64,000 nt of DNA from Variovorax paradoxus B4 (GTDB lineage: Bacteria; Pseudomonadota; Gammaproteobacteria; Burkholderiales; Burkholderiaceae_C). The stretch's first letter is position 1; each line of letters begins with the position of its first letter. The notes below the pieces were generated by a model that worked only from the letters and a program-made list of their open reading frames with translations, made no database searches and was not told the origin of the DNA. Below are positions 26,308 to 34,448 of the stretch, in pieces. The translations under genes and the position numbers were made by a program. The stretch spans positions 1,240,001 through 1,304,000 of the forward strand of contig NC_022234.1 of the NCBI RefSeq assembly GCF_000463015.1, in the 5' to 3' direction.

Positions 26308-27411
26308 ATGACCTCGCCCTCGAAGACTCAGTACAAAGTGGCGGCCGTCCAGGCTGCACCCGAATTCCTCGACCTCGGCAAGGGTGTGGACAAGGCCATC
26401 GGGCTCATCGCCGAGGCGGCGCGCAACGGCGCTTCGCTGATCGCGTTTCCGGAGGTCTGGCTGCCGGGCTGCCCGTGGTGGATCTGGCTCGACTCACCAG
26501 CCTGGGGCATGCAGTTCGTGCAACGCTACTTCGAGAACGCGCTCGTGATTGGCAGTCCCGAATGGGAGCGGCTGCGGGCCGCCGCCGCGCAGCATGGGAT
26601 TCACGTCGTGCTGGGCTTCAGCGAGCGCGAGGGCGGCACGCTCTATCTGGCGCAGGCCATCATCGACGACCGCGGAGAGGTCGTCGCGACACGTCGCAAG
26701 CTCAAGCCCACGCACGCGGAGCGCACGGTGTTCGGCGAGGGCGACGGCAGCCACCTGGCCGTGCACGAGACCGCGCTCGGCCGCATGGGCGCGCTGTGTT
26801 GTGCGGAGCACATCCAGCCGCTGAGCAAGTACGCCATGTACTCGCAGCACGAGCAGGTGCACATCGCGGCGTGGCCGAGCTTTTCCGTCTACCGGGGCGC
26901 GGCGTTCCAGCTGAGCGCCGAAGCCAACAACGCGGCCAGCCAGATCTACGCACTCGAGGGACAGTGCTATGTCATTGCGCCCTGCGCGACGGTCTCCAAG
27001 GAGATGCTCGATCTGCTGATCGACTCGCCGAACAAGCGCGCCCTGCTGCTGGAAGGCGGCGGCTTCGCGATGATCTATGGCCCGGACGCCAAGCCCTTGT
27101 GCGAGCCGCTGCCCGAGACGCAAGAGGGCTTGCTGTATGCGGATGTCGACCTGGGCGCCATCGGCATCGCCAAGGCTGCCTACGATCCGGCTGGCCACTA
27201 CTCGCGCCCGGATGTGCTGCGGCTGCTGTTCAACAAGAAGCCCAGCGCGCGCGTGCATGCGTTTGACCCCGAATACAACGAACAACATGCCGCGGCGCAG
27301 GCAGGCGAAGCGCCGGGAGGCTGGGGCGTCTATCGATCCAGGAATTCGATCGCCCTGGGCACGAAGTCGGCATGGAACTGGAACACGCTGCCGTGCCCGG
27401 CATCGGGATAG
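26308..27411 (+). CDS. Nitrilase, arylacetonitrilase type
   Basis: 367 residues. The carbon-nitrogen hydrolase triad is Glu49 (IAFPEVW), Lys131 ([19 protein letters not shown]) and Cys165 ([12 protein letters not shown]). The usual Trp after the catalytic Cys (CWEH) is Ala here (CAEH). As I recall, the same alanine occurs in the arylacetonitrilase of Pseudomonas fluorescens EBC191, which acts on mandelonitrile and releases much mandelamide as well as mandelate. The enzyme converts nitriles to acids in the cytoplasm. It is divergent from the mandelate operon. The last roughly 27 residues overlap the convergent hydrolase gene by 82 bp and look unlike a normal nitrilase tail, so the native 3' end may have been replaced. 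The start at 26308 is set by conserved [17 protein letters not shown]. Confidence 0.85.
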   Translation: MTSPSKTQYKVAAVQAAPEFLDLGKGVDKAIGLIAEAARNGASLIAFPEVWLPGCPWWIWLDSPAWGMQFVQRYFENALVIGSPEWERLRAAAAQHGIHVVLGFSEREGGTLYLAQAIIDDRGEVVATRRKLKPTHAERTVFGEGDGSHLAVHETALGRMGALCCAEHIQPLSKYAMYSQHEQVHIAAWPSFSVYRGAAFQLSAEANNAASQIYALEGQCYVIAPCATVSKEMLDLLIDSPNKRALLLEGGGFAMIYGPDAKPLCEPLPETQEGLLYADVDLGAIGIAKAAYDPAGHYSRPDVLRLLFNKKPSARVHAFDPEYNEQHAAAQAGEAPGGWGVYRSRNSIALGTKSAWNWNTLPCPASG

Positions 27412-28166
27412 ATGAATAGCGTGCTGTTCGGAAGCCGCCATGCCAGTTCGTGCGAGTTCGACGTCGGGACCATCCGGTCATCGTCGCCGTTGACGATGAG
27501 CACCGGCTGCCTGACCGCGGAAAGATCGGCGGGTTTCTTGCGGCCCCAGGCCTTCAGCGCCCGCAGCTGCGCCAGGTATGCGGCGATCGTGATCTCCTTG
27601 TCGCGGTTCTCCGAGCGTTCCTTCAGTCGTGCGAGAAAGGCCTTGCCGGCCTCGATGCCGCCCGGCGTGCGCGTGAAGAACAGGAACTGCTTGGGGTCCT
27701 GGCCGGTGAGGAGACCCCGCAGGAGGTCCCAGTGCGAAACCCTGGCCACCGTGCTCATGCCCTCGCCGCCCGCGGGGCCGGTGCCCGCGAGGATCATCTT
27801 GCGCACGAGTTGCGACTCCTTCAGCACGATTTCCTGGGCGATCATGCCGCCCATCGAAAAGCCGAAGAGGTCGACCTGCGCGAAGCCCATCGCCTGGATG
27901 AAGGCGATGGCGTCGTCCGCCATCTGCTCCACCGAATCGGACGGTGAACCGCCGGATGCGCCGACGCCCCGGTTGTCGAAGGCGATCACGTGGTGCTTCG
28001 CCGCGATGCCATCCATGATGCGCGGGTCCCAGTTGTCCAGGACGGCGGCCAGGTGAACGAGAAACACCACCGGTGTTCCGCCATGGCGCGTTCCCAGCTC
28101 GCGGTACGCAAAATCCACGCCGCCGGCCGAGATGGATCTCGTTGGAACGTCCGTCCAGCGGCCCAC
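27330..28166 (-). CDS. Alpha/beta-fold hydrolase
   Basis: 278 residues. The nucleophile elbow is [11 protein letters not shown] (Ser104), the acid lies in [13 protein letters not shown], and the catalytic His in [19 protein letters not shown] is typical of haloperoxidase/ester-hydrolase relatives. It starts with GTG immediately after the SDR stop (TGA then GTG), so it is translated by coupling as the third gene of the TetR-controlled operon. Its 3' end overlaps the convergent nitrilase gene by 82 bp. Substrate unknown. Confidence 0.85.
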   Translation of the reverse strand: MGRWTDVPTRSISAGGVDFAYRELGTRHGGTPVVFLVHLAAVLDNWDPRIMDGIAAKHHVIAFDNRGVGASGGSPSDSVEQMADDAIAFIQAMGFAQVDLFGFSMGGMIAQEIVLKESQLVRKMILAGTGPAGGEGMSTVARVSHWDLLRGLLTGQDPKQFLFFTRTPGGIEAGKAFLARLKERSENRDKEITIAAYLAQLRALKAWGRKKPADLSAVRQPVLIVNGDDDRMVPTSNSHELAWRLPNSTLFIYPDAGHGSVFQFHADFVPRAIEFLDR

Positions 28167-28871
28167 TCAGTCCACCTGCGGAAGGTAGCTGGGCCTCGGC
28201 GCCGTCATTCCGAGCTTGACCTGCTGGGTGAGCTCATCGGCCAGCACCTCGTCGAGGTTCGACTCGAGCCCGTCGAGCGCGCGCTTCACGATGTCTTCGG
28301 GGCTCGTCTTCGGCACATCGAATCCGCGCGTGAGATCGGTGTCGACATAGGCCATGTGCAGTGCGAGCACCTGGGTCTTCTGCGCCGACAGTTCGTGGCG
28401 CAGGGCATTGGTGAGCGACCACGCGGCCGCCTTGCTCGCCGAATAGGCCGCCAGATCCCCGCCGTTCACCCACGAGGCAACCGACAGGACGTTGAGCAGC
28501 GCGCCGCCGCCGTTGGCCTTGAGCATGGGCGCGAAGGCCTTGCTCATGCGCAGCATGGCAAAGAAATTGGTCTCGAAGATGCGGCGTGCGACCTCTTCGC
28601 TGTCGGCCGCGAGAAAGCCTCCGGCTTGGGCAATGCCCGCGTTGTTGACGACCAGCGTCACATCCGACGCCAGCGCCGCCGCGGCCGACACGTCTTCCGG
28701 ATTGTTGACGTCGAGGCGCAGCGCCTGGACGCCGGATTGGGTGATCGCCGCGGGGTCGCGTGCGCCCACGTAGACCTTGCGGGCGCCGCGGTCGAGCAGC
28801 TCGCGCGCGAACGCCAGGCCGATGCCGCGATTGGCACCCGTGACAAGGGCAACAGAATTTTCGATCTTCAT
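28167..28871 (-). CDS. Short-chain dehydrogenase/reductase (SDR)
   Basis: 234 residues from the ATG at 28869-28871, preceded by GGAGA. The cofactor motif is VTGANRGIGLAFA (TGxxxGIG), followed by NNAGIAQAGG. The catalytic Ser is in NVLSVASWVNG, and Tyr/Lys in AAYSASKAAAWSL. The VNNPEDVSAAAALASDVTLV segment is SDR-typical. It is an NAD(P)-dependent oxidoreductase of unknown substrate. It lies between the quinone-reductase-like gene (48 bp upstream) and the alpha/beta hydrolase. Confidence 0.88.
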   Translation of the reverse strand: MKIENSVALVTGANRGIGLAFARELLDRGARKVYVGARDPAAITQSGVQALRLDVNNPEDVSAAAALASDVTLVVNNAGIAQAGGFLAADSEEVARRIFETNFFAMLRMSKAFAPMLKANGGGALLNVLSVASWVNGGDLAAYSASKAAAWSLTNALRHELSAQKTQVLALHMAYVDTDLTRGFDVPKTSPEDIVKRALDGLESNLDEVLADELTQQVKLGMTAPRPSYLPQVD

Positions 28872-28919
28872 GGGAATCTCCAAGAGTGGGGGGATAAAAA
28901 GAACAGAGAGAGAGGGAGC

Positions 28920-29921
28920 TCACTTGAGCTTGACGACGACCTTGCCCTTGGCGCGGCCTGCTTCGACATAGGCCAGGGCTTCGTTGGTGGCGTCGAACGG
29001 GAAGACCCGATCCACCACCGGGCGGGCGGCGCCGGCCTCGAAAAGACGCGTGATCTCGCGCAGCTGGCTCCCGTTCGCGCTCATGAAGAGAAACGAGAAA
29101 CCGACGCCGCGGCTTTTGGCCCTGCGCCTGATGCCTGCGCTCAACAGCCGCATGACCAGCTTCACGAAACCGGGCGCGCCGATCTGCTTGCCGAACTCGG
29201 GATCGGGCGGCCCGGAGATGGTGATGAGCTTTCCGCCGCGCTTGAGCACGCGCAGGGATTTCTCGAGCGTCTTGCCGTCCTGGCTGTTCAGGACCACGTC
29301 GCAGTCGCGCAGCAGATCCTCGAAGTCTTGCGTCCTGTAGTCGATGACGACGTCTGCGCCCAGGCGCTTCACGAGTGCGGCATTGGTCGCGCTCGTCGTC
29401 GTGGCGACGGTGGCGCCCAGGTGCTTGGCCAGCTGGATGGCAAAGGTGCCCACGCCGCCGGAGCCGGCCTGGATGAAGACCTTCTGACCCTTCTTCAGCC
29501 CGGCCTTCTCGACCAGCGCCTGCCACGCTGTCAGGGCCACCAGCGGAATGGAAGCGGCTTCTTCCATCGAGAGGCCTCGGGGCTTGGGCGCGAGCGATGC
29601 CTCCTGGACCGCAACGAATTCGGCGAAGGTGCCGATCCGGAAATCATCCGCCCGCGCATAGACCTCGTCGCCCGGCTTGTATTGCCGCACGCGCGGGCCG
29701 ACCTTGGCCACGACGCCGGCCACGTCGTGCCCCAGCACGAGGGGCAGGCGGTACGGCAGGATCAGCTTGAACTCGCCATTCCTGATCTTGGCGTCCAGCA
29801 GGTTCACGCCGGCGGCATGGACCTCGACCAGGACCTCGTCGTCGCGCAGCGTCGGCATCGGCATGTCTGCCGGCCGCAGCGCGGCTTTCTTGCCGTATCG
29901 ATCGAGCACAAATGCTTTCAT
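28920..29921 (-). CDS. Zinc-independent MDR NAD(P)H oxidoreductase (quinone/enone reductase-like)
   Basis: 333 residues from the ATG at 29919-29921 with AGGAAG upstream; an earlier in-frame start at 29963 would cross the putative operator. It is a medium-chain dehydrogenase with GHDVAGVVAKVG and the cofactor loop FIQAGSGGVGTFAIQLAKHL. YARADDFRIGTFAEFVAV lacks the catalytic-zinc Cys/His set, so it is of the quinone oxidoreductase/enoyl reductase class. It is the first gene of a three-gene operon (reductase, SDR, hydrolase) behind a 17-bp site shared with the neighbouring TetR gene. Confidence 0.86.
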   Translation of the reverse strand: MKAFVLDRYGKKAALRPADMPMPTLRDDEVLVEVHAAGVNLLDAKIRNGEFKLILPYRLPLVLGHDVAGVVAKVGPRVRQYKPGDEVYARADDFRIGTFAEFVAVQEASLAPKPRGLSMEEAASIPLVALTAWQALVEKAGLKKGQKVFIQAGSGGVGTFAIQLAKHLGATVATTTSATNAALVKRLGADVVIDYRTQDFEDLLRDCDVVLNSQDGKTLEKSLRVLKRGGKLITISGPPDPEFGKQIGAPGFVKLVMRLLSAGIRRRAKSRGVGFSFLFMSANGSQLREITRLFEAGAARPVVDRVFPFDATNEALAYVEAGRAKGKVVVKLK

Positions 29922-29947
29922 GGTTCTTCCTGGCCCCCGGTTGTTTG

Positions 29948-29964
29948 GCATGATGATCGTCATA
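29948..29964. promoter_or_regulatory. Candidate TetR operator, copy 1
   Basis: GCATGATGATCGTCATA, an imperfect dyad 27 bp upstream of the reductase ATG. It shares 13 of 17 bases, including GCATGATG and TCATA, with the site at 30587-30603 at the start of the TetR gene. Two copies at the two promoters suggest autoregulation and control of the reductase operon. Confidence 0.5.
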
Positions 29965-30002
29965 TTTATTGGCGAACGAAAAGGCGTCGTGTTCCGACGG
30001 AT

Positions 30003-30590
30003 TCAGGCCGGGGCCAGATGCTTCAGCGCAGCCTCGCACAGGCCGGCCGACAGCGCCGGCTCATCGACCGCGCGCGCGAGCAGCAAGGTGCCCACCATGG
30101 TGGCGACGGTCACGACTGCGCGTTCATGCGCCCCGGGCTGCCCCCAGTCGGGCGACTGGCGGGCGACGAGATCGATCATTTCCTTGATGTGCCGGGTGGT
30201 CACCCGCCGCACTTCGGCGGCCTGGCGCGGCGTCTCCGAGCCCAGCGCAGCCAGCGGGCACCCCAACTCCGCATGCGCCACGTGCTCCGGCGAGAGATAG
30301 GCGCGCAGCATGGCGGCCAGGGCCTGCCCGGAGGGGACGTCGGAAGCGACCTTGGCCACCGCGACGGCCGATTCGGCGCAGGCCCGGCCCGCGGCCTCGG
30401 CCAGCATGGCTTCGCGCGAGGGGAAGTGGGCGTAGAAGGCGCCATGGGTCAGGCCGGCTTCCTTCATGATGTCGGCCACGCCGGTGCCGTCATAGCCGCT
30501 GCGGCGGATCGCCCGGGCAGCCACGGACACGATGCGCTCGTGCGAGGCTTCCTTGGCTGCTGCCCTGACGCTGTGCTTTGTGTTTCGCAT
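30003..30590 (-). CDS. TetR-family transcriptional regulator
   Basis: 195 residues from the ATG at 30588-30590 (MRNTKHSVRAAAKEASHER); an ATG four codons upstream is possible. The HTH is AARAIRRSGYDGTGVADIMK, followed by EAGLTHGAFYAHFPSREAML, the classical TetR recognition helix. The C-terminal ligand domain (residues about 90-195) resembles regulators of enone/quinone or organic-electrophile response operons. It sits immediately upstream of the reductase-SDR-hydrolase operon on the same strand and probably represses it. Confidence 0.88.
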   Translation of the reverse strand: MRNTKHSVRAAAKEASHERIVSVAARAIRRSGYDGTGVADIMKEAGLTHGAFYAHFPSREAMLAEAAGRACAESAVAVAKVASDVPSGQALAAMLRAYLSPEHVAHAELGCPLAALGSETPRQAAEVRRVTTRHIKEMIDLVARQSPDWGQPGAHERAVVTVATMVGTLLLARAVDEPALSAGLCEAALKHLAPA

Positions 30591-30603
30591 GATGCATATC
30601 ATA
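30587..30603. promoter_or_regulatory. Candidate TetR operator, copy 2
   Basis: GCATGATGCATATCATA overlaps the TetR start codon and lies in the region divergent to the deaminase gene at 30672. It is nearly identical in its outer arms to the copy at 29948-29964. Overlap with the start codon would suit simple steric repression. Confidence 0.5.
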
Positions 30604-30671
30604 CATCTTTTCCGGCCATGGCGCCAGCAGGGCTGCTGCGGCAGAACGTTCAAGACCCAGGATAAAAAGCG

Positions 30672-31163
30672 ATGTACCAAGAAACTTTCATGAAACGGGC
30701 CCTGGCGCTTTCGGCCAAGGCCCTCGAAACGCCCGGCACGGAGCCCTTCGGGGCCGTGGTCGTGAAGGACGGCCAGGTCGTCGGCGAGGGGCTCAACCAC
30801 TCGGTGGCGAATTTCGATCCGACCTCGCACGGCGAAGTCGAGGCGATCCGCGATGCCTGCAGGCGGCTGCGCAGCGTCGACCTTGCCGGATGCGACCTGT
30901 ACACCTCTTGCGAGCCATGCGCCTTGTGCGTCGCGGCGATGCGCATCGCCGGCATCCGCGCGCTCTTCTACGCGGCCTCCATGGAACAGGCAGGCCTGGC
31001 CTTCGACGGGCTGCCGGCCGCTGCTCGCCACCCGATCGACGTGGATGATCTCCGCACGGAAGCGGGCGCGCCCCTGGCCCTGCGCAAGATGCCGGCGCAG
31101 CAGCACCTGGCCGATGAAGCCACCGAGGTGCTGGCCGCCTGGGCGGCGCCGCGCAAGCGCTGA
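30672..31163 (+). CDS. Nucleoside/guanine deaminase-like zinc enzyme
   Basis: 163 residues of the cytidine/deoxycytidylate deaminase fold. Zinc ligands and the catalytic Glu are in SHGEVEAI (HxE) and SCEPCALC (PCxxC). The N-terminal MKRALALSAKALETPGTEPF and FGAVVVKDGQVVGEG are typical of guanine deaminase/tRNA-adenosine-deaminase-like proteins. It would deaminate a free base or related amino-heterocycle; the exact substrate cannot be assigned. It is divergent from the TetR gene and convergent with the TctC gene. Confidence 0.85.
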   Translation: MYQETFMKRALALSAKALETPGTEPFGAVVVKDGQVVGEGLNHSVANFDPTSHGEVEAIRDACRRLRSVDLAGCDLYTSCEPCALCVAAMRIAGIRALFYAASMEQAGLAFDGLPAAARHPIDVDDLRTEAGAPLALRKMPAQQHLADEATEVLAAWAAPRKR

Positions 31164-31175
31164 GGGTTTGCCTGG

Positions 31176-32156
31176 CTAGAGCTTGATGCCCGCGCCCTTG
31201 ACCGTCGGGCCCAGCACGTTCACCTGCTCCTTCACGAAGCCATTGAACGCGGCGACGCTCTCGGGCTTGGCCACGATGCCCAGATCGGTGAGCTTCTTCT
31301 GGATCTCGGGCATCACCAGCACCTCGTTGCAGGCTGCGTTGAGCCGCGCCACCACGTCCTCCGGCAGCCGGGCCGGGCCGGACAGGCCGAAGAAGTTCTC
31401 GAGCACCAGCTTCGGCTGCTTGAGCTCGGCGATGCTCGGAACCTCCGGCATCAGCGGCGAGCGCTGGGCGCCGGTCACGGCCAGGGGCACCAGCTGTCCG
31501 CTCTTGAAGAAGGGAACGTAGGCGGTGATGACGTCGATGCCCACCGGAATGGTGTTGGCGATCAGATCGGTGGTCATCGGTGCGCCGCCGCGATAGGGCA
31601 CGTGCACCATGTTGATTCCGGTGATCTTCTTGAGCAGCTCGCCGTGGATGTGGCCGATCGAACCGGGGCCCCCGGAGCCGAAGTCCATGCGGCCGTCCTT
31701 GCGCGCGGCCGCCTCGAACTCGGCGTAGCTCTTGATGCCGGACGGCTTGCTGGCCATGATGACCAGCGGCGCGGCACCCAGGTAGGCGATGTGGCTGAAG
31801 CCCGCCACCGGATCGTAGGGCTGCTTGTCGAGCGTGAAGGGGCCGAGCGCGATCGGCGTGGTGTTCGAAAGCATCAGCGTGTAGCCGTCGGGCGCGGCCG
31901 AGGCCACCTGCGCGCCGCCGATCGTGCCGCCCGCGCCGGGCTTGTTGTCCACGACCACGGGCTGCCCCAGCTTCTTCGACAACTGTTCCGCCATCACGCG
32001 CGCCAGCACGTCGCTGGAGCCGCCCGGCGGAAAGGTCACGATGATCTTGATCGGCCTGTCGGGCCATTGCGCGAAGGCAGGGAGCGCGAGCGAGGCCGCT
32101 CCTGCCGCGAGCATGTGCAGCGCAGCGCGGCGGGTGGGGCGGAAGTCGGTGGTCAT
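31176..32156 (-). CDS. Bug/TctC-type tripartite tricarboxylate receptor
   Basis: 326 residues. The signal peptide contains a twin-arginine-like RPTRRAALHMLAAGAASLAL and ends PAFAQ. The mature part opens WPDRPIKIIVTFPPGGSSDV, with DNKPGAGGTIGGA, the two-strand ligand loop of Bug receptors. Such solitary receptors are greatly expanded in Burkholderiales; no TctA/TctB membrane genes are adjacent. The ligand is a carboxylate of unknown identity. Confidence 0.9.
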   Translation of the reverse strand: MTTDFRPTRRAALHMLAAGAASLALPAFAQWPDRPIKIIVTFPPGGSSDVLARVMAEQLSKKLGQPVVVDNKPGAGGTIGGAQVASAAPDGYTLMLSNTTPIALGPFTLDKQPYDPVAGFSHIAYLGAAPLVIMASKPSGIKSYAEFEAAARKDGRMDFGSGGPGSIGHIHGELLKKITGINMVHVPYRGGAPMTTDLIANTIPVGIDVITAYVPFFKSGQLVPLAVTGAQRSPLMPEVPSIAELKQPKLVLENFFGLSGPARLPEDVVARLNAACNEVLVMPEIQKKLTDLGIVAKPESVAAFNGFVKEQVNVLGPTVKGAGIKL

Positions 32157-32306
32157 GGCGTTGTTCTCTGCTGGCGTTGGGGGGAATCAGCGGATAGCAG
32201 GAACCGGGCCCGGCGCGGAAAGCAGCAATCCCGCCAAACTTGTTACTCCCACCGCTCGATGGGCGGTGCCAAACTTTTCTTCTCGCCCAACCAGGAGATT
32301 CAAGCC

Positions 32307-33104
32307 ATGACGACTTCCATCGAGAACGGAAAGAAGGGCGGCCCGCCCACCATGCACACGCCACCGGTCGTGTCGCCCAAGGCGTGGGAGGCGGCCCGCG
32401 AGCAACTGCTCGCGAAGGAAAAGGCCCAGACCCGGGCCCGAGACGCGCTGGCCGCCGAGCGCCGGCGCATGCCGTGGATGGCCGTGGAAAAAACCTATGC
32501 CTTCGACGGGCCCGCGGGCAAGGCCAGCCTGCCCGAGCTGTTCGACGGCCGGCGCCAGCTGATCGTCTACCGCGCCTTCTTCGAGCCCGGCGTGTTCGGC
32601 TGGCCCGACCACGCCTGCCGCGGCTGCTCCATGGTGGCCGACCAGGTCGCCCACGTTGCCCACCTGAACGCCCGCGACACCACCCTCGTCTTCGTCTCGC
32701 GTGCGCCGCAGGCAGACATCGCGCGGCTGAAGGCGCGCATGGGCTGGGAGATCCCGTGGTTCACCCTCACCGACAGCTTCGACGCCGACTTCGGCGTGCA
32801 CGAGTGGCACGGCACGAACGTGTTCTTCCGCGATGCAGGCGACCGCGTGTTCCGCACCTACTTCCTCAACAACCGCGGCGACGAGCAGATGGGCAACACC
32901 TGGAACTACCTCGACATCACGCCGCTGGGCCGGCAGGAGGTGTGGGAAGACTCGCCCGAGGGCTATCCCCAGACGCCCACCTACAAGTGGTGGAACTGGC
33001 ACGACAACTACGCCGAAGAGGCCGTGCCCGACAAGAAGTGGGTCGAGGTGTCCACCGCCGGCGAGGCGGCGTTCCGCGAGCAGAGCCTGAACGCGAAGCG
33101 ATGA
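32307..33104 (+). CDS. DUF899 thioredoxin-like protein
   Basis: 265 residues from the ATG at 32307 (AGGAG 10 bp upstream). The features EKTYAFDGPAGKASLPELFD, then DHACRGCSMVADQ (CxxC), are those of DUF899, a thioredoxin-fold family of unknown reaction. It continues with ARMGWEIPWFTLTDSFDADF and GNTWNYLDITPLGRQE. It is a single gene, convergent with the membrane protein at 33139. Confidence 0.85.
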   Translation: MTTSIENGKKGGPPTMHTPPVVSPKAWEAAREQLLAKEKAQTRARDALAAERRRMPWMAVEKTYAFDGPAGKASLPELFDGRRQLIVYRAFFEPGVFGWPDHACRGCSMVADQVAHVAHLNARDTTLVFVSRAPQADIARLKARMGWEIPWFTLTDSFDADFGVHEWHGTNVFFRDAGDRVFRTYFLNNRGDEQMGNTWNYLDITPLGRQEVWEDSPEGYPQTPTYKWWNWHDNYAEEAVPDKKWVEVSTAGEAAFREQSLNAKR

Positions 33105-33138
33105 GGCGGGGCGGGTGGCTGCGCCGCGTGGCGCACGC

Positions 33139-33747
33139 TCAAGCCGAAAGCCGCAGCATCGGCAGGTGCCAGCCGCCGTAGATTCCGCCGAGCCGGAGCG
33201 CCACGACCAGCAGCAGGCCCGTATGAAAGGCCCAGCGGCGCGGCGTTCCCGCGGCCTGCAGAAGCAGGTAGGCGGCAATGCCCACGATGGCGGCGGAACC
33301 GTAGATGCCGCTGCTCAGCAGCAGCGGAATGCGGTCGGTGAGCACATCGCGCAAGAGGCCGCCGGCGGCGCCCGTCATGGTGCCGATCAGGATCACGACG
33401 AGCGCCGGCAGGCGCCGCTCCTCGGCCACCTGCGCGCCGGTCATCGCAAAGAGCGCCAGGCCCAGCGCATCGGCCAATGCCAGCGCGTGCTCGGGCAGCG
33501 GGAAGAAATGGACCCACGCGATGGCGGCCGCGGTCGCCGCCAGGATCACGTACACGTAGCGCACTTCGCGGATCCAGAACACCGGATGGCGGTCGAGCAG
33601 CAGGTCGCGCAGCGTGCCGCCGCCCACGGCCGTGACGGAGGCGATCACCACCACGCCCAGCCAGTCGAGGCCCGCACGGCCCGCCGCCAGCACGCCGCTG
33701 ATGGCAAACACCGCGATGCCGGCGAGATCGAGCAGGTACAGCAGCAT
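33139..33747 (-). CDS. TRIC-like/UPF0126 membrane protein
   Basis: 202 residues with seven hydrophobic segments and the two internally repeated glycine blocks of UPF0126/YadS proteins: FAISGVLAAGRAGLDWLGVV with VTAVGGGTLRDLLLD, and FAMTGAQVAEE with GAAGGLLRDVL. The family is related to trimeric intracellular cation channels. The start at 33747 lies 10 bp after the PaiB-like gene, so the two are probably cotranscribed. Confidence 0.87.
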   Translation of the reverse strand: MLLYLLDLAGIAVFAISGVLAAGRAGLDWLGVVVIASVTAVGGGTLRDLLLDRHPVFWIREVRYVYVILAATAAAIAWVHFFPLPEHALALADALGLALFAMTGAQVAEERRLPALVVILIGTMTGAAGGLLRDVLTDRIPLLLSSGIYGSAAIVGIAAYLLLQAAGTPRRWAFHTGLLLVVALRLGGIYGGWHLPMLRLSA

Positions 33748-33757
33748 GGCAGTCCGG

Positions 33758-34402
33758 TCAGCGCTGCTGCCGGGCGGCACGTTCGACGAGGAGCGCCATG
33801 GCCGCCGCGTTCTCGGTGCCTTCGGCGGCAAGCCCGCTCACGGTGCCCCACCGGTCCTGCAGTGCCTCGTCCTGGCTCACCTTGAGCTTGCCGACCAGGC
33901 GCTCGATCGGAATCTCGATACCCACCACGGCGCGCAGCAGCTTGTCGATGAAATCCGCCGGCGCGTCCGTCATTTTCCAGGGCAGCTGTTTCGAGGATTC
34001 GTGGGCCGCCGTGAGGCGCGTCAGCATGCCGCGCAGCCAGTGTTCGTCGTCGATGGCTCGCGCCATGCCGTGCGCATGTGCGACCGCATAGTTCCAGGTT
34101 GGCACGACCTTTCCGTGCGCCTGCTTGCCCGGATACCAGCCGGGCGTGATGTAGGACTGCGGGCCCTGGAACATGACCACCGAATGCCCTGAGGCAGGCA
34201 GCAGCTTCCACACGGGATTGGCACGCGACACGTGGCCCATCAGTGTTCCGAACGGGCCGCGCGACCTGTCCAGCAGAAAGGGCACATGGTTGGCGACCAG
34301 GCCTTCGCTGCCGGGCACGACCCATGCGCCCAGCGGGTGGGCCTCGATCAGTGCCTGGGCTTCAGCGGGCTCGGGCAGCGCGTGGTGCTTTGATACGTAC
34401 AC
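33758..34402 (-). CDS. PaiB-type FMN-binding regulator
   Basis: 214 residues. It begins MYVSKHHALPEPAEAQALIE and continues HPLGAWV, then ANHVPFLLDRSRGPFGTLMG, GHVSRANP, MFQGPQSYITPGWYPGK and VVPTWNYAVAHAHG, all standard PaiB/FMN_bind_2 motifs of the split-barrel flavin fold. In Bacillus PaiB was described as a negative regulator of sporulation and protease genes; in proteobacteria the role is unclear. Confidence 0.88.
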   Translation of the reverse strand: MYVSKHHALPEPAEAQALIEAHPLGAWVVPGSEGLVANHVPFLLDRSRGPFGTLMGHVSRANPVWKLLPASGHSVVMFQGPQSYITPGWYPGKQAHGKVVPTWNYAVAHAHGMARAIDDEHWLRGMLTRLTAAHESSKQLPWKMTDAPADFIDKLLRAVVGIEIPIERLVGKLKVSQDEALQDRWGTVSGLAAEGTENAAAMALLVERAARQQR

Positions 34403-34448
34403 GAAAACTCCAGGGAGTCAGTTGAAAGATGGCGCTGCTTGGGGAAGG

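Noticed and set aside
33120..33135. Hairpin TGCGCC-GCGT-GGCGCA between convergent DUF899 and UPF0126 genes as a terminator
   Set aside because: Short stem and no T-run; such hairpins are frequent by chance at this GC content.
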